Shown in pieces: positions 23,816 through 31,828 of a stretch of DNA of 48,553 nt (its first letter is position 1; each line of letters opens with the position of its first letter). The notes beneath the pieces are model-generated. The model saw nothing but the letters and a program-made list of their open reading frames with translations, ran no database searches and was not told where the DNA came from. A program made the position numbers and the translations under genes. This stretch comes from Candidatus Rokuibacteriota bacterium (GTDB taxonomy: Bacteria > Methylomirabilota > Methylomirabilia > Rokubacteriales > CSP1-6): the NCBI GenBank assembly GCA_016193045.1, contig JACPSW010000051.1, positions 1 to 48,553 on the forward strand, written 5' to 3'.

Positions 23816-26434
23816 TTAGATGAGGGCCGACTCCAGCACAATCCCGCGGTCGACGACCCGCGCCGCTTGGCCGAGCAGCGTGGCCAGCGGGGTCGCGACT
23901 TCCGGGGCCTCGGCAAGCTGCCGCAGGAGATCGATCAGCCGGCGCATGGCCCGGATCAGGTCCCCCTCGTGGCCGCCGAAGGATTCCTCCACGATGCCCG
24001 CCCAGTCGTCGTCTCCCGAGGCCCAGCGGAAAACCGCCGGCATGAACCCGGGATGGACTGCCGCCGGCAGCGCCAGGTGGCGGGCACGCTGAGCCTTCCA
24101 CACCGTCTCCGCGGCGGCTTCCATCTGACGGAACCGCTTCCCGAGGGCGGGACGCTTCCTCAGGAAGACGCGCCACGCCGCCTGCTCTCCCGACCTCGAC
24201 TCCTCGAGCAGGCCGGAGCACAGGGCGGCCGCGTCCGCGACGGACACGTTCTCGAGAATGCCCCGCTCGACGACCTCGGCCACGAGGAGCTCGTTGTCAT
24301 GGCGGATCCCCGCGATGAGCCGCCCTTTGGAGAGCAGGGCGCCCGCCTTGACGGCGCCGAACTCCTCGAGCACCTCCACCACGCGGCAGAATTCCTGCCA
24401 GTACGCGTTCTTCAGCGCCTGGAGCGCCTCGTCCCGCTGGCGGAACCGGATCTCGACCTTCTCCAGCTGCTTCCATGCGCCCTCGCACCGGGGCTGGGCC
24501 CCCCAGGGGCAGCGGTGGCACTCGATGCTTCCAAGCTCAGCCTCGATTCCGTGGGAGCGCTCGCGCTCGAGAAGATCCGCGACAGAGAGCCCCCGGAGCT
24601 GAGCGAGCAGGCCGTCCTGGCGCTGTCGCCAGTCGCGCGGAACCGGCAGGGGGGGCGTCGCCCAGAAGACCTTCTTGATGTTGCCGGACTTGACCCGCAC
24701 GACCGCGCCGTGCGGGAGGAGGGCGTCCACGAGCACCCGGGATCCCCGCGCGCTGTGGATGGAGAGGATAGCGCCCAGGCCGCTTCCGCCCCGGCGGCGC
24801 AGCAGGATGAGGCGCCCCGGCTCGGCCTCGGCCACGGCTCCGCCTCGCCGGCCCCCGCCCCGCCCCAACGCGCGGCGGCGCGCCTCCACCTCCGCCCGCA
24901 GCTGGCGGTAGCGGCCGATGCGCGCGAACTCCCCGCACGGGGCCTCGAAGCCCTTCGCCTCCGCCAGCGCCGAAGCGAGGCTCGTAACCTCCCGCTCCAG
25001 CCCGTGGATCCGCTTCAGGTTCTGGTACTGGCCGAAGGAGGATTCCACCGTCCGCCGGATCGTCTCCTGATCGTGGCCGGTGCCCAGCAGGAGGGCCACC
25101 GAGCCGTACCCGAGCCTGAACTGGCTTTCCACGGGCTCGGGCGGACCCTCCACGGCGTGCAGCGCCTCCTCCAGGCTGTCGCGGCTGTCGAAGGCGATCA
25201 CGCACTTGCCCTCGGGGTCGATCCCGCGCCGCCCCGCCCGGCCCGCCATCTGGGTGAGCTCGTTGTGGGTGAGGACGCGGAACCCCCGGTCGGTGCGCTT
25301 GGTCATCCCCTGGAGCACGACGCTCCGCGCGGGCATGTGGATGCCCAGGCTCATCGTCTCCGTGGCGAAGACCACCCGGCACAGGCCCCGCTCGAACAGG
25401 AGCTCGATGAGCCGCTTGACGCTCGGCAGGATGCCCGCGTGGTGAAGTCCCACCCCCATCCCCAGGGCCTCGAAGACCGTCTGGTTCAGGGGTGACTCGG
25501 CCATGGCGGGGCTTTCCTGAACGGCCTCGTGGATCGCGGCCTCGACCTCCTGGCGCTGGGGGCGCGTCAGGAGCGGTTTGCCCTCGGCCTGATAGCTCTC
25601 CATCGCCCGCTCGCACCCCGCCCGGCTGAAGATGAAGTAGATCGCGGGGAGCCAGCGGCGCTGCTCCAGCTCCTCGATCACGAGCGTGGGGTCGGCCACG
25701 CGGCGCGCGACCCAGCGCCGGCGGTCCCCCCGCTCCCACCCGCCCACCGCCTCCAGGGGATGAATCTCTCCGGCGGCGTCCGCGGCGAGGTACTCGAGCG
25801 GCACCGGCCGGTGGGGATGGATGACGGGGACGATGGGGCGGTGGACGAGGCTGATCCAGTCGGCGATCTCGGCGATGTTCGCGACCGTCGCCGACAGCGC
25901 CACCAACGCCGCCTCCTTCGGCGCGTTGACGATGATCTCCTCCCACACCGTGCCGCGCCCCGGGTCACCCATGTAGTGACATTCGTCGAGCACCACCGCG
26001 GCCAGCCCCGGGAGCCCGCCGGAGTAGAACATGTTGCGGAGAATTTCGGTGGTCATGACCAGCACCGGCGCGCGGGGGTTCACCTTGACGTCGCCCGTGA
26101 GGATCCCCACCTCGGCCACGCCGAACTGGCGGCAGAAGTCGGCGTACTTCTGGTTGGAGAGCGCCTTGAGGGGCGTCGTGTAGGCGATCCGCTTGTGGCG
26201 GGATAGGGCCTGGTAGATCGCGAACTCCGCGATCAGGGTCTTCCCAGCCCCCGTCGGCGCGGAGACGATGACCGACTGGCCTTCGAGAATTGCCGCGATC
26301 GCGCGGATCTGAAACTCGTCCAGCGGGAACGCGTAGCGGGCCTGAAAGGTGCGGTAGAGGTCGAGGTCGTCGGCGCCGACGCGGCCCTCGCGGTAGGCCG
26401 CCTCCAGCTCCTTCGGCAGAATATCGGTGAGAAT
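23816..26434 (-). CDS. SKI2/HelY-like DExH-box RNA helicase with C-terminal DSHCT domain
   Basis: About 872 residues. Motifs: Q-like FPLDEFQ, Walker A APTGAGKT (59-66), TPLKALSNQK, LTGDVKVNP, DECH (150-153), SAT (ALSATVAN), and in the second RecA domain FATETMSLGIHMPAR and QMAGRAGRRG. The C-terminal half matches the DSHCT arch/helical region and includes a Cys cluster ECHRCPWGAQPRCEG. An RNA-unwinding role in RNA turnover is expected. The start is unusual: no ATG, GTG or TTG fits in frame before the divergent gene, but an ideal AGGAGG lies six bases before an ATT at 26434. The alternative is CTG slightly downstream. The TAA stop lies in the target duplication of element copy 2. Confidence 0.88.
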   Translation of the reverse strand: MLTDILPKELEAAYREGRVGADDLDLYRTFQARYAFPLDEFQIRAIAAILEGQSVIVSAPTGAGKTLIAEFAIYQALSRHKRIAYTTPLKALSNQKYADFCRQFGVAEVGILTGDVKVNPRAPVLVMTTEILRNMFYSGGLPGLAAVVLDECHYMGDPGRGTVWEEIIVNAPKEAALVALSATVANIAEIADWISLVHRPIVPVIHPHRPVPLEYLAADAAGEIHPLEAVGGWERGDRRRWVARRVADPTLVIEELEQRRWLPAIYFIFSRAGCERAMESYQAEGKPLLTRPQRQEVEAAIHEAVQESPAMAESPLNQTVFEALGMGVGLHHAGILPSVKRLIELLFERGLCRVVFATETMSLGIHMPARSVVLQGMTKRTDRGFRVLTHNELTQMAGRAGRRGIDPEGKCVIAFDSRDSLEEALHAVEGPPEPVESQFRLGYGSVALLLGTGHDQETIRRTVESSFGQYQNLKRIHGLEREVTSLASALAEAKGFEAPCGEFARIGRYRQLRAEVEARRRALGRGGGRRGGAVAEAEPGRLILLRRRGGSGLGAILSIHSARGSRVLVDALLPHGAVVRVKSGNIKKVFWATPPLPVPRDWRQRQDGLLAQLRGLSVADLLERERSHGIEAELGSIECHRCPWGAQPRCEGAWKQLEKVEIRFRQRDEALQALKNAYWQEFCRVVEVLEEFGAVKAGALLSKGRLIAGIRHDNELLVAEVVERGILENVSVADAAALCSGLLEESRSGEQAAWRVFLRKRPALGKRFRQMEAAAETVWKAQRARHLALPAAVHPGFMPAVFRWASGDDDWAGIVEESFGGHEGDLIRAMRRLIDLLRQLAEAPEVATPLATLLGQAARVVDRGIVLESALI

Positions 26435-26469
26435 CGGGCTCCTCCTGTCCGATTCAGCGTACCATGGGC

Positions 26470-26499
26470 TTGCCCCCGGCGAAAACCGGATGCTAAGCT
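26470..26499 (+). promoter_or_regulatory. Candidate promoter of the COG2403 GTPase gene
   Basis: TTGCCC (26470-26475), an 18-bp spacer and TAAGCT (26494-26499) end 7 nt before ATG 26507. This gives a leaderless mRNA, consistent with the absence of any ribosome site there. Confidence 0.35.
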
Positions 26500-26506
26500 T
26501 CGCGGG

Positions 26507-27814
26507 ATGGCGACGACCCGCGTGATCATCCTGGGGGCGGCCGGGCGCGACTTCCACAACTTCAACGTCGTGTACCGGGACGACCCCGCCACCGAGGTCG
26601 TCGCCTTCACGGCGGCCCAGATCCCCGGCATCGCCGGGCGCCGCTACCCGCGCGAGCTCGCGGGGGCGCGCTACCCCGAGGGCATCGCGATCGAGGCCGA
26701 GGAGGACCTGGAGCGGCTGATCCGCGAACGCTCCGTGGACCAGGTGGTCTTCGCCTACAGCGACGTCAGCCACGAGCACGTCATGCACCTGGCCAGCCGC
26801 GCCCTGGCATCGGGCGCGGACTTCGTCCTCCTGGGCGCGCGGCGCACCATGCTCCCCTCGGCCCGGCCCGTGGTCGCCGTCTGCGCCGTCCGGACCGGCT
26901 GCGGCAAGGGGGCGGTGAGCCGGCGGGTCGTGGAGATCCTGAGGGCGCGCGGGCGCCGCGTGGCGGTCGTCCGGCATCCCATGCCCTACGGCGATCTCCT
27001 CGCCCAGCGCGCCCAGCGCTTCGCGACGTTCGGCGACCTCGACACGGCCGGCGCCACGCTGGAGGAGCGGGAGGAGTACGAGCCGCACCTCGAGACGGGG
27101 AGCGTCGTCTTCGCCGGCGTGGACTACGGCGAGATCCTCAAGTGGGCGGAGGCCGAGGCCGACGTGATCGTCTGGGACGGGGGGAACAACGACCTGCCCT
27201 TCTTCGCCCCGACCCTCCACCTCTGTCTCGTGGATCCGCACCGGGCCGGCCACGAATCCCGTTACCATCCCGGAGAGGCCAACCTCCGCTTGGCCGACGT
27301 GGCCGTGATCGTGAAGGAGGATACGGCGGCCCCCGCGGACGTCGAAGCCGTCCGGGCGGCCATCCACGCGCTCAATCCGCAGGCGAGGATCGTGGACACC
27401 CGCCTTCCGATCAGCGTCGAAGAGCCGGACAAGGTCCGAGGCCGGCGCGTGCTGGCGGTGGAGGACGGCCCCACGCTCACCCACGGGGGGATGCCCACCG
27501 GCGCCGCCGAGCTGGCGGCCAGGCGTCTCGGCGCCAGGCTGGTGGACCCGCGTCCCCACGCCCGGGGCAGCATCCTGAAGGTCTTTGAACAATACCCGGC
27601 CCTCGGTCCTGTCCTCCCCGCCATGGGCTACGGCGCCGGGCAGATCGCCGAGCTCGAGGCGACGATCAACGCCGTGCCGTGCGACCTGGTGCTCCTGGGG
27701 ACGCCAATCGACCTCAGCCGGAGCCTCACGCTGCGCCACCCGGTGGCGCGGGTCCGCTACCGGATCGAAGAGGTGGGCCATCCCGACTTCGACGAGATCC
27801 TGAGGGGCCTGTGA
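26507..27814 (+). CDS. Cyclic 2,3-diphosphoglycerate synthetase-like P-loop NTPase (COG2403)
   Basis: 435 residues. An N-terminal Rossmann-like part (MATTRVIILGAAGRDFHNFN) is followed by a P-loop domain with VRTGCGKGAVSR (128-139) and VIVWDGGNND. This is the COG2403 arrangement, whose characterised archaeal member makes cyclic 2,3-diphosphoglycerate; most bacterial members are of unknown function and are called predicted GTPases. Carbamate kinase follows directly, and I have no evidence that cyclic diphosphoglycerate is made here. Probably translated from a leaderless mRNA. Confidence 0.82.
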   Translation: MATTRVIILGAAGRDFHNFNVVYRDDPATEVVAFTAAQIPGIAGRRYPRELAGARYPEGIAIEAEEDLERLIRERSVDQVVFAYSDVSHEHVMHLASRALASGADFVLLGARRTMLPSARPVVAVCAVRTGCGKGAVSRRVVEILRARGRRVAVVRHPMPYGDLLAQRAQRFATFGDLDTAGATLEEREEYEPHLETGSVVFAGVDYGEILKWAEAEADVIVWDGGNNDLPFFAPTLHLCLVDPHRAGHESRYHPGEANLRLADVAVIVKEDTAAPADVEAVRAAIHALNPQARIVDTRLPISVEEPDKVRGRRVLAVEDGPTLTHGGMPTGAAELAARRLGARLVDPRPHARGSILKVFEQYPALGPVLPAMGYGAGQIAELEATINAVPCDLVLLGTPIDLSRSLTLRHPVARVRYRIEEVGHPDFDEILRGL

Positions 27815-27837
27815 CTGACCCGGAGGGGGGCTACCGC

Positions 27838-28788
27838 ATGACCGGCGCGGGGCGCATGCTGATCGCCCTCGGGGGGAACGCCATCCAGCGCCCCGGCCAG
27901 CGCGGCACCGTGGAGGAGCAGATCGCCAACATCCAGCTCTCGCTGGACGGGATCGTGGCGGCGCTCGGGGCGGGCTGGTCCCTGGTCCTCACCCACGGCA
28001 ACGGCCCCCAGGTCGGGCAGATGCTCCTGATGGTCGAGGCCGCGCGGGGGCAGGTCCCCGAGCTGCCCCTCGGCGTCTGCGTGGCCGATACGGAGGGCGC
28101 CCTCGGCTACCTGATCCAGCAGGCCCTGCTGAACCGCCTGAGGCACGAGCAGCGGCCGGCGGCCGTGGTGACGATCGTCACCCAGGTGGTGGTGGATCGG
28201 GGCGACCCTGCCTTCTCCCATCCGACGAAGCCCGTCGGCCCCTTCCTGAGCGCCACGGAGGCCGAGACCTTCAGGCGGGAACGCAGGTGGACCGTCGCCG
28301 ACGACGCCGGCCGCGGGTTCCGCCGGGTGGTGCCCTCGCCGCGACCGCTGAGCATCGTCGAGGCCGAGGCGATCCGCCGGATCCTGGACGCCGGCGTCGT
28401 GGTCATCGCCGCGGGAGGAGGCGGCGTCCCCGTGGCCGAGGAAGCCGATGGGAGCTTGAGGGGCGTGGACGCCGTCATCGACAAGGATCTGGCCTCGGCG
28501 CTCCTGGCCCGCGCCGTGAGCGCCCAGCGGCTCGTCATGCTGACCGGCGAGCCGTTCGTCTTCCTGGATTACGGCAAGCCGGCCCAGCGACCGCTCCCGA
28601 GGCTATCGGTCGAAGAGGCGCGACGCCACCTTCGGGACGGCCAGTTCCCGGCGGGAAGCATGGGCCCGAAGATCGAGGCGGCGCTGAACTTCCTGGCGGG
28701 CGGCGGCGAGGAGGCGCTGATCACATCCATCGAGGGATTCACCGACGCCCTCCGGGGTACGACCGGAACCCGAATCAGCCGGGAGTGA
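27838..28788 (+). CDS. arcC: Carbamate kinase
   Basis: 316 residues of the amino-acid kinase family. The carbamate kinase signatures are LIALGGNAIQRPGQRGT, LTHGNGPQVGQMLLM, FSHPTKPVGPFLS, VIAAGGGGVPV and VDAVIDKDLASALLA. It interconverts carbamoyl phosphate plus ADP and carbamate plus ATP. No ornithine or other carbamoyltransferase is in the window, so the source of carbamoyl phosphate is not local. ATG 27838 follows GGAGGGGGG at nine bases. A GTG at 27811 overlapping the preceding stop as GTGA is an alternative start that would couple the two genes. Confidence 0.92.
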   Translation: MTGAGRMLIALGGNAIQRPGQRGTVEEQIANIQLSLDGIVAALGAGWSLVLTHGNGPQVGQMLLMVEAARGQVPELPLGVCVADTEGALGYLIQQALLNRLRHEQRPAAVVTIVTQVVVDRGDPAFSHPTKPVGPFLSATEAETFRRERRWTVADDAGRGFRRVVPSPRPLSIVEAEAIRRILDAGVVVIAAGGGGVPVAEEADGSLRGVDAVIDKDLASALLARAVSAQRLVMLTGEPFVFLDYGKPAQRPLPRLSVEEARRHLRDGQFPAGSMGPKIEAALNFLAGGGEEALITSIEGFTDALRGTTGTRISRE

Positions 28789-28791
28789 GCC

Positions 28792-29328
28792 ATGCTCGTC
28801 TATCACGCAGCCATCACCGCGGCGGAGGATTATCTGGAGCGCCGGGCCCTGCACCGCCAGGCGCACTTCGACCGGATCGTCGGGCTCCGCGCCCAGGGAT
28901 TCGTCATCGGCGGCGGGCCGGCTCCGGACGGCCGGACGGCCGACATCTTCTACCGGGTCGCCCAGCCTCCGGACATCGGCCCGCTCATCGAGGACGACCC
29001 GTATTACCTCGGAAAGGTCTGGACAGCCTATACCCTGAGGACGTTCTCCCAGTTCATCGAGCCATGGGAACTGCCGCCGGTGGTCACCGACGGCTCGCGC
29101 CGGGTGACGTTCGTGGAAGGCATGGCGAGCGAGCCCGACATGGCGACCTTCGCGCTGATCGAGCTGCGCGGGGCGGGCCGGCTGGCGTTCGGAGGCTTCT
29201 TCGAGGGCGGAGCCTCGCTCGCGCTGCTGAACACGGCGGATGCCGCCGAGGCGTCGGCATGGCTCGCCACCACCGGCTTCTGGAAGCTCGACACCCTGAA
29301 GGCCCGCCCCTTCGTGTACGCCCTATGA
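28792..29328 (+). CDS. YciI-like protein, two tandem alpha-beta barrel domains
   Basis: 178 residues. The N-terminal half (HRQAHFDRIVGLRAQGFVIGGGPAP) is a YciI-like dimeric alpha-beta barrel with the typical His and Asp pair. The second half (PDMATFALIELRGAGRLAFGGFFEGG) looks like a degenerate repeat of the same fold. YciI proteins are small-molecule binding or hydrolase-like proteins of unsettled function. It starts 3 bp after the carbamate kinase stop with GGGAG just upstream, and its stop overlaps the next start (ATGA), so it belongs to the carbamate kinase operon. Confidence 0.75.
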   Translation: MLVYHAAITAAEDYLERRALHRQAHFDRIVGLRAQGFVIGGGPAPDGRTADIFYRVAQPPDIGPLIEDDPYYLGKVWTAYTLRTFSQFIEPWELPPVVTDGSRRVTFVEGMASEPDMATFALIELRGAGRLAFGGFFEGGASLALLNTADAAEASAWLATTGFWKLDTLKARPFVYAL

Positions 29329-29771
29329 TTGCCCTATTCTTGGTCGTGCTGCTCTCGGGCCTCGATGCCGGGGCCGCCTCGAATCCTACCGGTGGGTCCG
29401 CCCAGGCGCTCCAGATCACCATCTTCATCAGGCATGGATGGATTGTCGACTTCTATCCGGATGGGCGGGTTCACGCCCAGTGGGGCTCCCTGGCCGGTGA
29501 TGGAGCCTCCCTGCCCGAGGGAACCGTCAGCTTCGACGCTCTGCTCGCGGCAGTCCGGAGGCTCCGCGTCGAGACGAAGACGGACCACGGCACCCAAGTC
29601 GCCGTCCTCGGAGCAGGCGAAACGAGCACGACGGCCTTTTACGTCTCTGATGACACCTTGTTCCGCTACCTGACGGCCTCATTCAGTGGCAAGTGGAAGC
29701 GGGATGCGGGGGGCACAAGGTTTCACGAACTTCTCAGGATCCATCCGATTTACGCGGACGAGAACAAGTAG
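29325..29771 (+). CDS. Exported hypothetical protein
   Basis: 148 residues starting at an ATG that overlaps the YciI gene's stop. A signal peptide covers about 1-18 (cleavage near AGA-AS). The mature part has a short aromatic beta segment (HGWIVDFYPDGRVHAQWG) and no cysteines. No family recognised. Position suggests co-expression with the carbamate kinase group. Confidence 0.65.
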   Translation: MIALFLVVLLSGLDAGAASNPTGGSAQALQITIFIRHGWIVDFYPDGRVHAQWGSLAGDGASLPEGTVSFDALLAAVRRLRVETKTDHGTQVAVLGAGETSTTAFYVSDDTLFRYLTASFSGKWKRDAGGTRFHELLRIHPIYADENK

Positions 29772-29785
29772 TATCGGAGGCCGGC

Positions 29786-30361
29786 ATGCGAGCGAGCGAG
29801 CCGAGGCGGTGCGCGTGGGCGCTGCTCAGTCCGCTGATGAAGGCCTACCACGACCGCGAGTGGGGCGTCCCGGTCAGGGACGAGCGGAAGCTCTTCGAGT
29901 TCCTCGTCCTGGAAGGCGCCCAGGCGGGGCTGTCGTGGGCGACCGTCCTCAACAAGCGCTCGAATTACCGGAAAGCGTTCGACGGGTTCGACCCTGGGAG
30001 AGTCGCCCGGTACTCGCGGAAAGACGTGCGCCGGCTCCTCGCGGACGGCGGCATCATCCGCAACCGCGCCAAGATCCATGGAGCGATCACGAACGCCCGG
30101 AAAGTCCTGGAGGTCCAACAGGAGTTCGGCTCATTTGCGCGCTACATCTGGCAGTTCGTGGACGGCCGACCGATCAGGCACAGGTTCAGGAGGCTGCGCG
30201 ACCTCCCGGCGACGACGCCGGAGTCGGACCGGATGAGCCGCGACCTGAGGGAGCGGGGGTTCACGTTCGCGGGGCCCACCATCTGCTACGCGTTCATGCA
30301 GGCGGTGGGAATGGCCAACGACCACACCACGGGCTGCTTCAGGTACCGGCAGATCCGCTAG
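29786..30361 (+). CDS. tag: DNA-3-methyladenine glycosylase I
   Basis: 191 residues, the usual Tag length. The zinc ligands are all present: Cys in RRCAWA, His in YHDREWGVP, and His/Cys in NDHTTGCFRY. The helix-hairpin-helix region and the base pocket (GAQAGLSWATVLNKR) are conserved. It excises 3-methyladenine from alkylated DNA. GGAGG lies five bases before the ATG. It appears to be a separate function from the upstream carbamate kinase group. Element copy 3 follows 16 bp after the stop. Confidence 0.95.
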   Translation: MRASEPRRCAWALLSPLMKAYHDREWGVPVRDERKLFEFLVLEGAQAGLSWATVLNKRSNYRKAFDGFDPGRVARYSRKDVRRLLADGGIIRNRAKIHGAITNARKVLEVQQEFGSFARYIWQFVDGRPIRHRFRRLRDLPATTPESDRMSRDLRERGFTFAGPTICYAFMQAVGMANDHTTGCFRYRQIR

Positions 30362-30377
30362 TCAGCGGACCCGCTAG

Positions 30378-30588
30378 CCTGCATTATTCACGAAGGGCAA
30401 TGGCACGACCGGGCGGGTGTCGCAGGGTGCGGTCCTCGCGGGGCCGCGCGCAGTGGGCCCCCCTCGTCCCGTCCGCCGCGCGCAGCGCGGCGTTCGGGCG
30501 AGTGGGTGACGGAGCCGGACCCGCGGGGGCTCCGCCCTGCGACAGGACCCGCCCGCCGCAGGCGACGATCGTTCGTGAATAATCCAGG
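30378..30588 (-). mobile_element. 211-bp non-autonomous inverted-repeat element, copy 3 (inverted)
   Basis: Bounded by CTAG at 30374-30377 and 30589-30592. Orientation is opposite to the other copies, and the termini match each other best here: CCTGCATTATTCACGAA and, reversed, CCTGGATTATTCACGAA. The interior differs from copies 1, 2 and 4 by scattered substitutions, so it is an older or separate insertion. It lies tail-to-tail between tag and uppP and supplies the uppP TAG stop. Confidence 0.88.
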
Positions 30589-31404
30589 CTAGGCGCGCGC
30601 GCCGAGGAAGTAGACGAGCGCCAGGGCTCCCAGGACGATCCGATAGTAGGCGAACAGCTTGAAGTCGTGGGTGGCCACGTAGCGGAGCAGAAACCGCACC
30701 GAAACGACGGCCGCCAGGAAGGCCACCACGAAACCCACGGCGAAGCCCGCCAGGTCGGCGGCGGTGAGACTTCCCCACACCTTGAGGAGGTCGAAGGTCG
30801 AGGCGGCCAGCATCGTGGGGATGGCCAGGTAGAACGAGTAGACGGTCGCCGTCGTGCGGTCGAGCCCCAGGAGCATCCCCCCGAGGATCGTCGCGGCGGC
30901 CCGTGACACGCCCGGGACGAGGCTCAGGCACTGGGCGAAGCCGATGCCCAGGGCTGTGGCGGGCGTGATCGCGTCGATCCGCGACGTCCGCGCGACCGGC
31001 TTGGCGGCCTCCACGGCCCAGATCCCGACCCCTCCCGCCATCAGGACGACGGCGACGCTCTCCGGGTTGAACAAGTACGCCTTGATGACGCGGTGGGCGA
31101 GGAGCCCCACGACACCGGCCGGCAGGAAGCCCAGCAGCAGGTTCAGCGCGAGCCGCCACGACTCCGGGCGGCCCCGGAAGAGGCCCGCCGCCGCGCCCCC
31201 CAGCGGGACCCGGTGGACCCACACGACCGCGAGAATGGCGCCGAGCTGAATGAAGACCTCGAAGGCGGAGGCCAGCCGGCCGGTGTAGTTCAACAGGTGG
31301 CCGGCGACGATCAGGTGGCCCGTGGACGAGATCGGGAGGAACTCGGTCAATCCCTCGACGACGCCGAGGATGACGGCCACCAAGAACCCCTGGAGCCCGG
31401 TCAT
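30589..31404 (-). CDS. uppP: Undecaprenyl-diphosphatase (BacA/UppP)
   Basis: 271 residues with about eight membrane helices. Catalytic motifs are EGLTEFLPISSTGHLI near the N-terminus and PGVSRAAATILGGMLLGL in the second half. It dephosphorylates undecaprenyl diphosphate so the carrier can be reused in wall and O-antigen synthesis. The start overlaps the stop of a 35-codon frame (ATGA), which itself overlaps a small membrane protein gene. The TAG stop lies inside the target duplication of element copy 3. Confidence 0.95.
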   Translation of the reverse strand: MTGLQGFLVAVILGVVEGLTEFLPISSTGHLIVAGHLLNYTGRLASAFEVFIQLGAILAVVWVHRVPLGGAAAGLFRGRPESWRLALNLLLGFLPAGVVGLLAHRVIKAYLFNPESVAVVLMAGGVGIWAVEAAKPVARTSRIDAITPATALGIGFAQCLSLVPGVSRAAATILGGMLLGLDRTTATVYSFYLAIPTMLAASTFDLLKVWGSLTAADLAGFAVGFVVAFLAAVVSVRFLLRYVATHDFKLFAYYRIVLGALALVYFLGARA

Positions 31405-31508
31405 GAATTGAGTGTCGCCGAGGCGCGCTTGAGGAGACCGCCCAGGAAATAGCCGATCGGGCCGGAGACCATCCCGGGCGCCTCGCCGCCGTCGGGGACC
31501 TTCTTCAC
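31401..31508 (-). CDS. Possible 35-residue small protein between the membrane gene and uppP
   Basis: Starts at a GTG inside GTGA, overlapping the stop of the 60-residue membrane protein, and ends in ATGA overlapping the uppP start. The peptide is rich in Gly and basic residues with a short hydrophobic segment GPIGYFLGGLLKRA. The exact 4-bp overlap on both sides is the same coupling used by many genes in this window, which is the main support. It may equally be a coupling leader rather than a functional protein. Confidence 0.4.
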   Translation of the reverse strand: MKKVPDGGEAPGMVSGPIGYFLGGLLKRASATLNS

Positions 31509-31687
31509 GAATCTCCCTTCGACGCCGCCCAGCGGATGGCGCCGATCACCACCAGCCCGATCCCGACCACGAGCGGGATCCAGTAACTCGGGAGATTCCA
31601 CGCCTTGACCAGGGCCACGCCGAACCCGATAACAATGACGATGGCCCCGGCCAGCATCAATCCGGCCCCGGAGCGCCTGCCTCCCAT
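31505..31687 (-). CDS. Small two-helix membrane protein
   Basis: 60 residues from ATG 31687, chosen because GGAGG lies eight bases upstream. Two hydrophobic helices (LMLAGAIVIVIGFGVALV; YWIPLVVGIGLVVIGAI) are separated by a short loop. No known family. First gene of the coupled uppP operon. Confidence 0.6.
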   Translation of the reverse strand: MGGRRSGAGLMLAGAIVIVIGFGVALVKAWNLPSYWIPLVVGIGLVVIGAIRWAASKGDS

Positions 31688-31739
31688 GCGGCTCACCTCC
31701 CCCCGCAAACTCTGAGGATTCTACCGCGGCTGATCGGGG

Positions 31740-31768
31740 TGGGAAAGCGGCCGTTTCTCGGCTATCAT
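31740..31768 (+). promoter_or_regulatory. Weak promoter candidate for the AhpD-like selenoprotein gene
   Basis: TATCAT (31763-31768) with a poor -35 (TGGGAA, 31740-31745) at 17 bp. The leader then carries AAGGAG about seven bases before ATG 31829. Confidence 0.3.
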
Positions 31769-31828
31769 GGCCCCGCCAAAGAGACGTCACGGCTTGGGAT
31801 GGCCAGCCCGCGATCAAAGGAGCCCGCC

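Noticed and set aside
26434..27781. N-terminal extension of the helicase open frame
   Set aside because: It is antisense to the COG2403 gene and has no family similarity; the helicase domain begins at about 26430.
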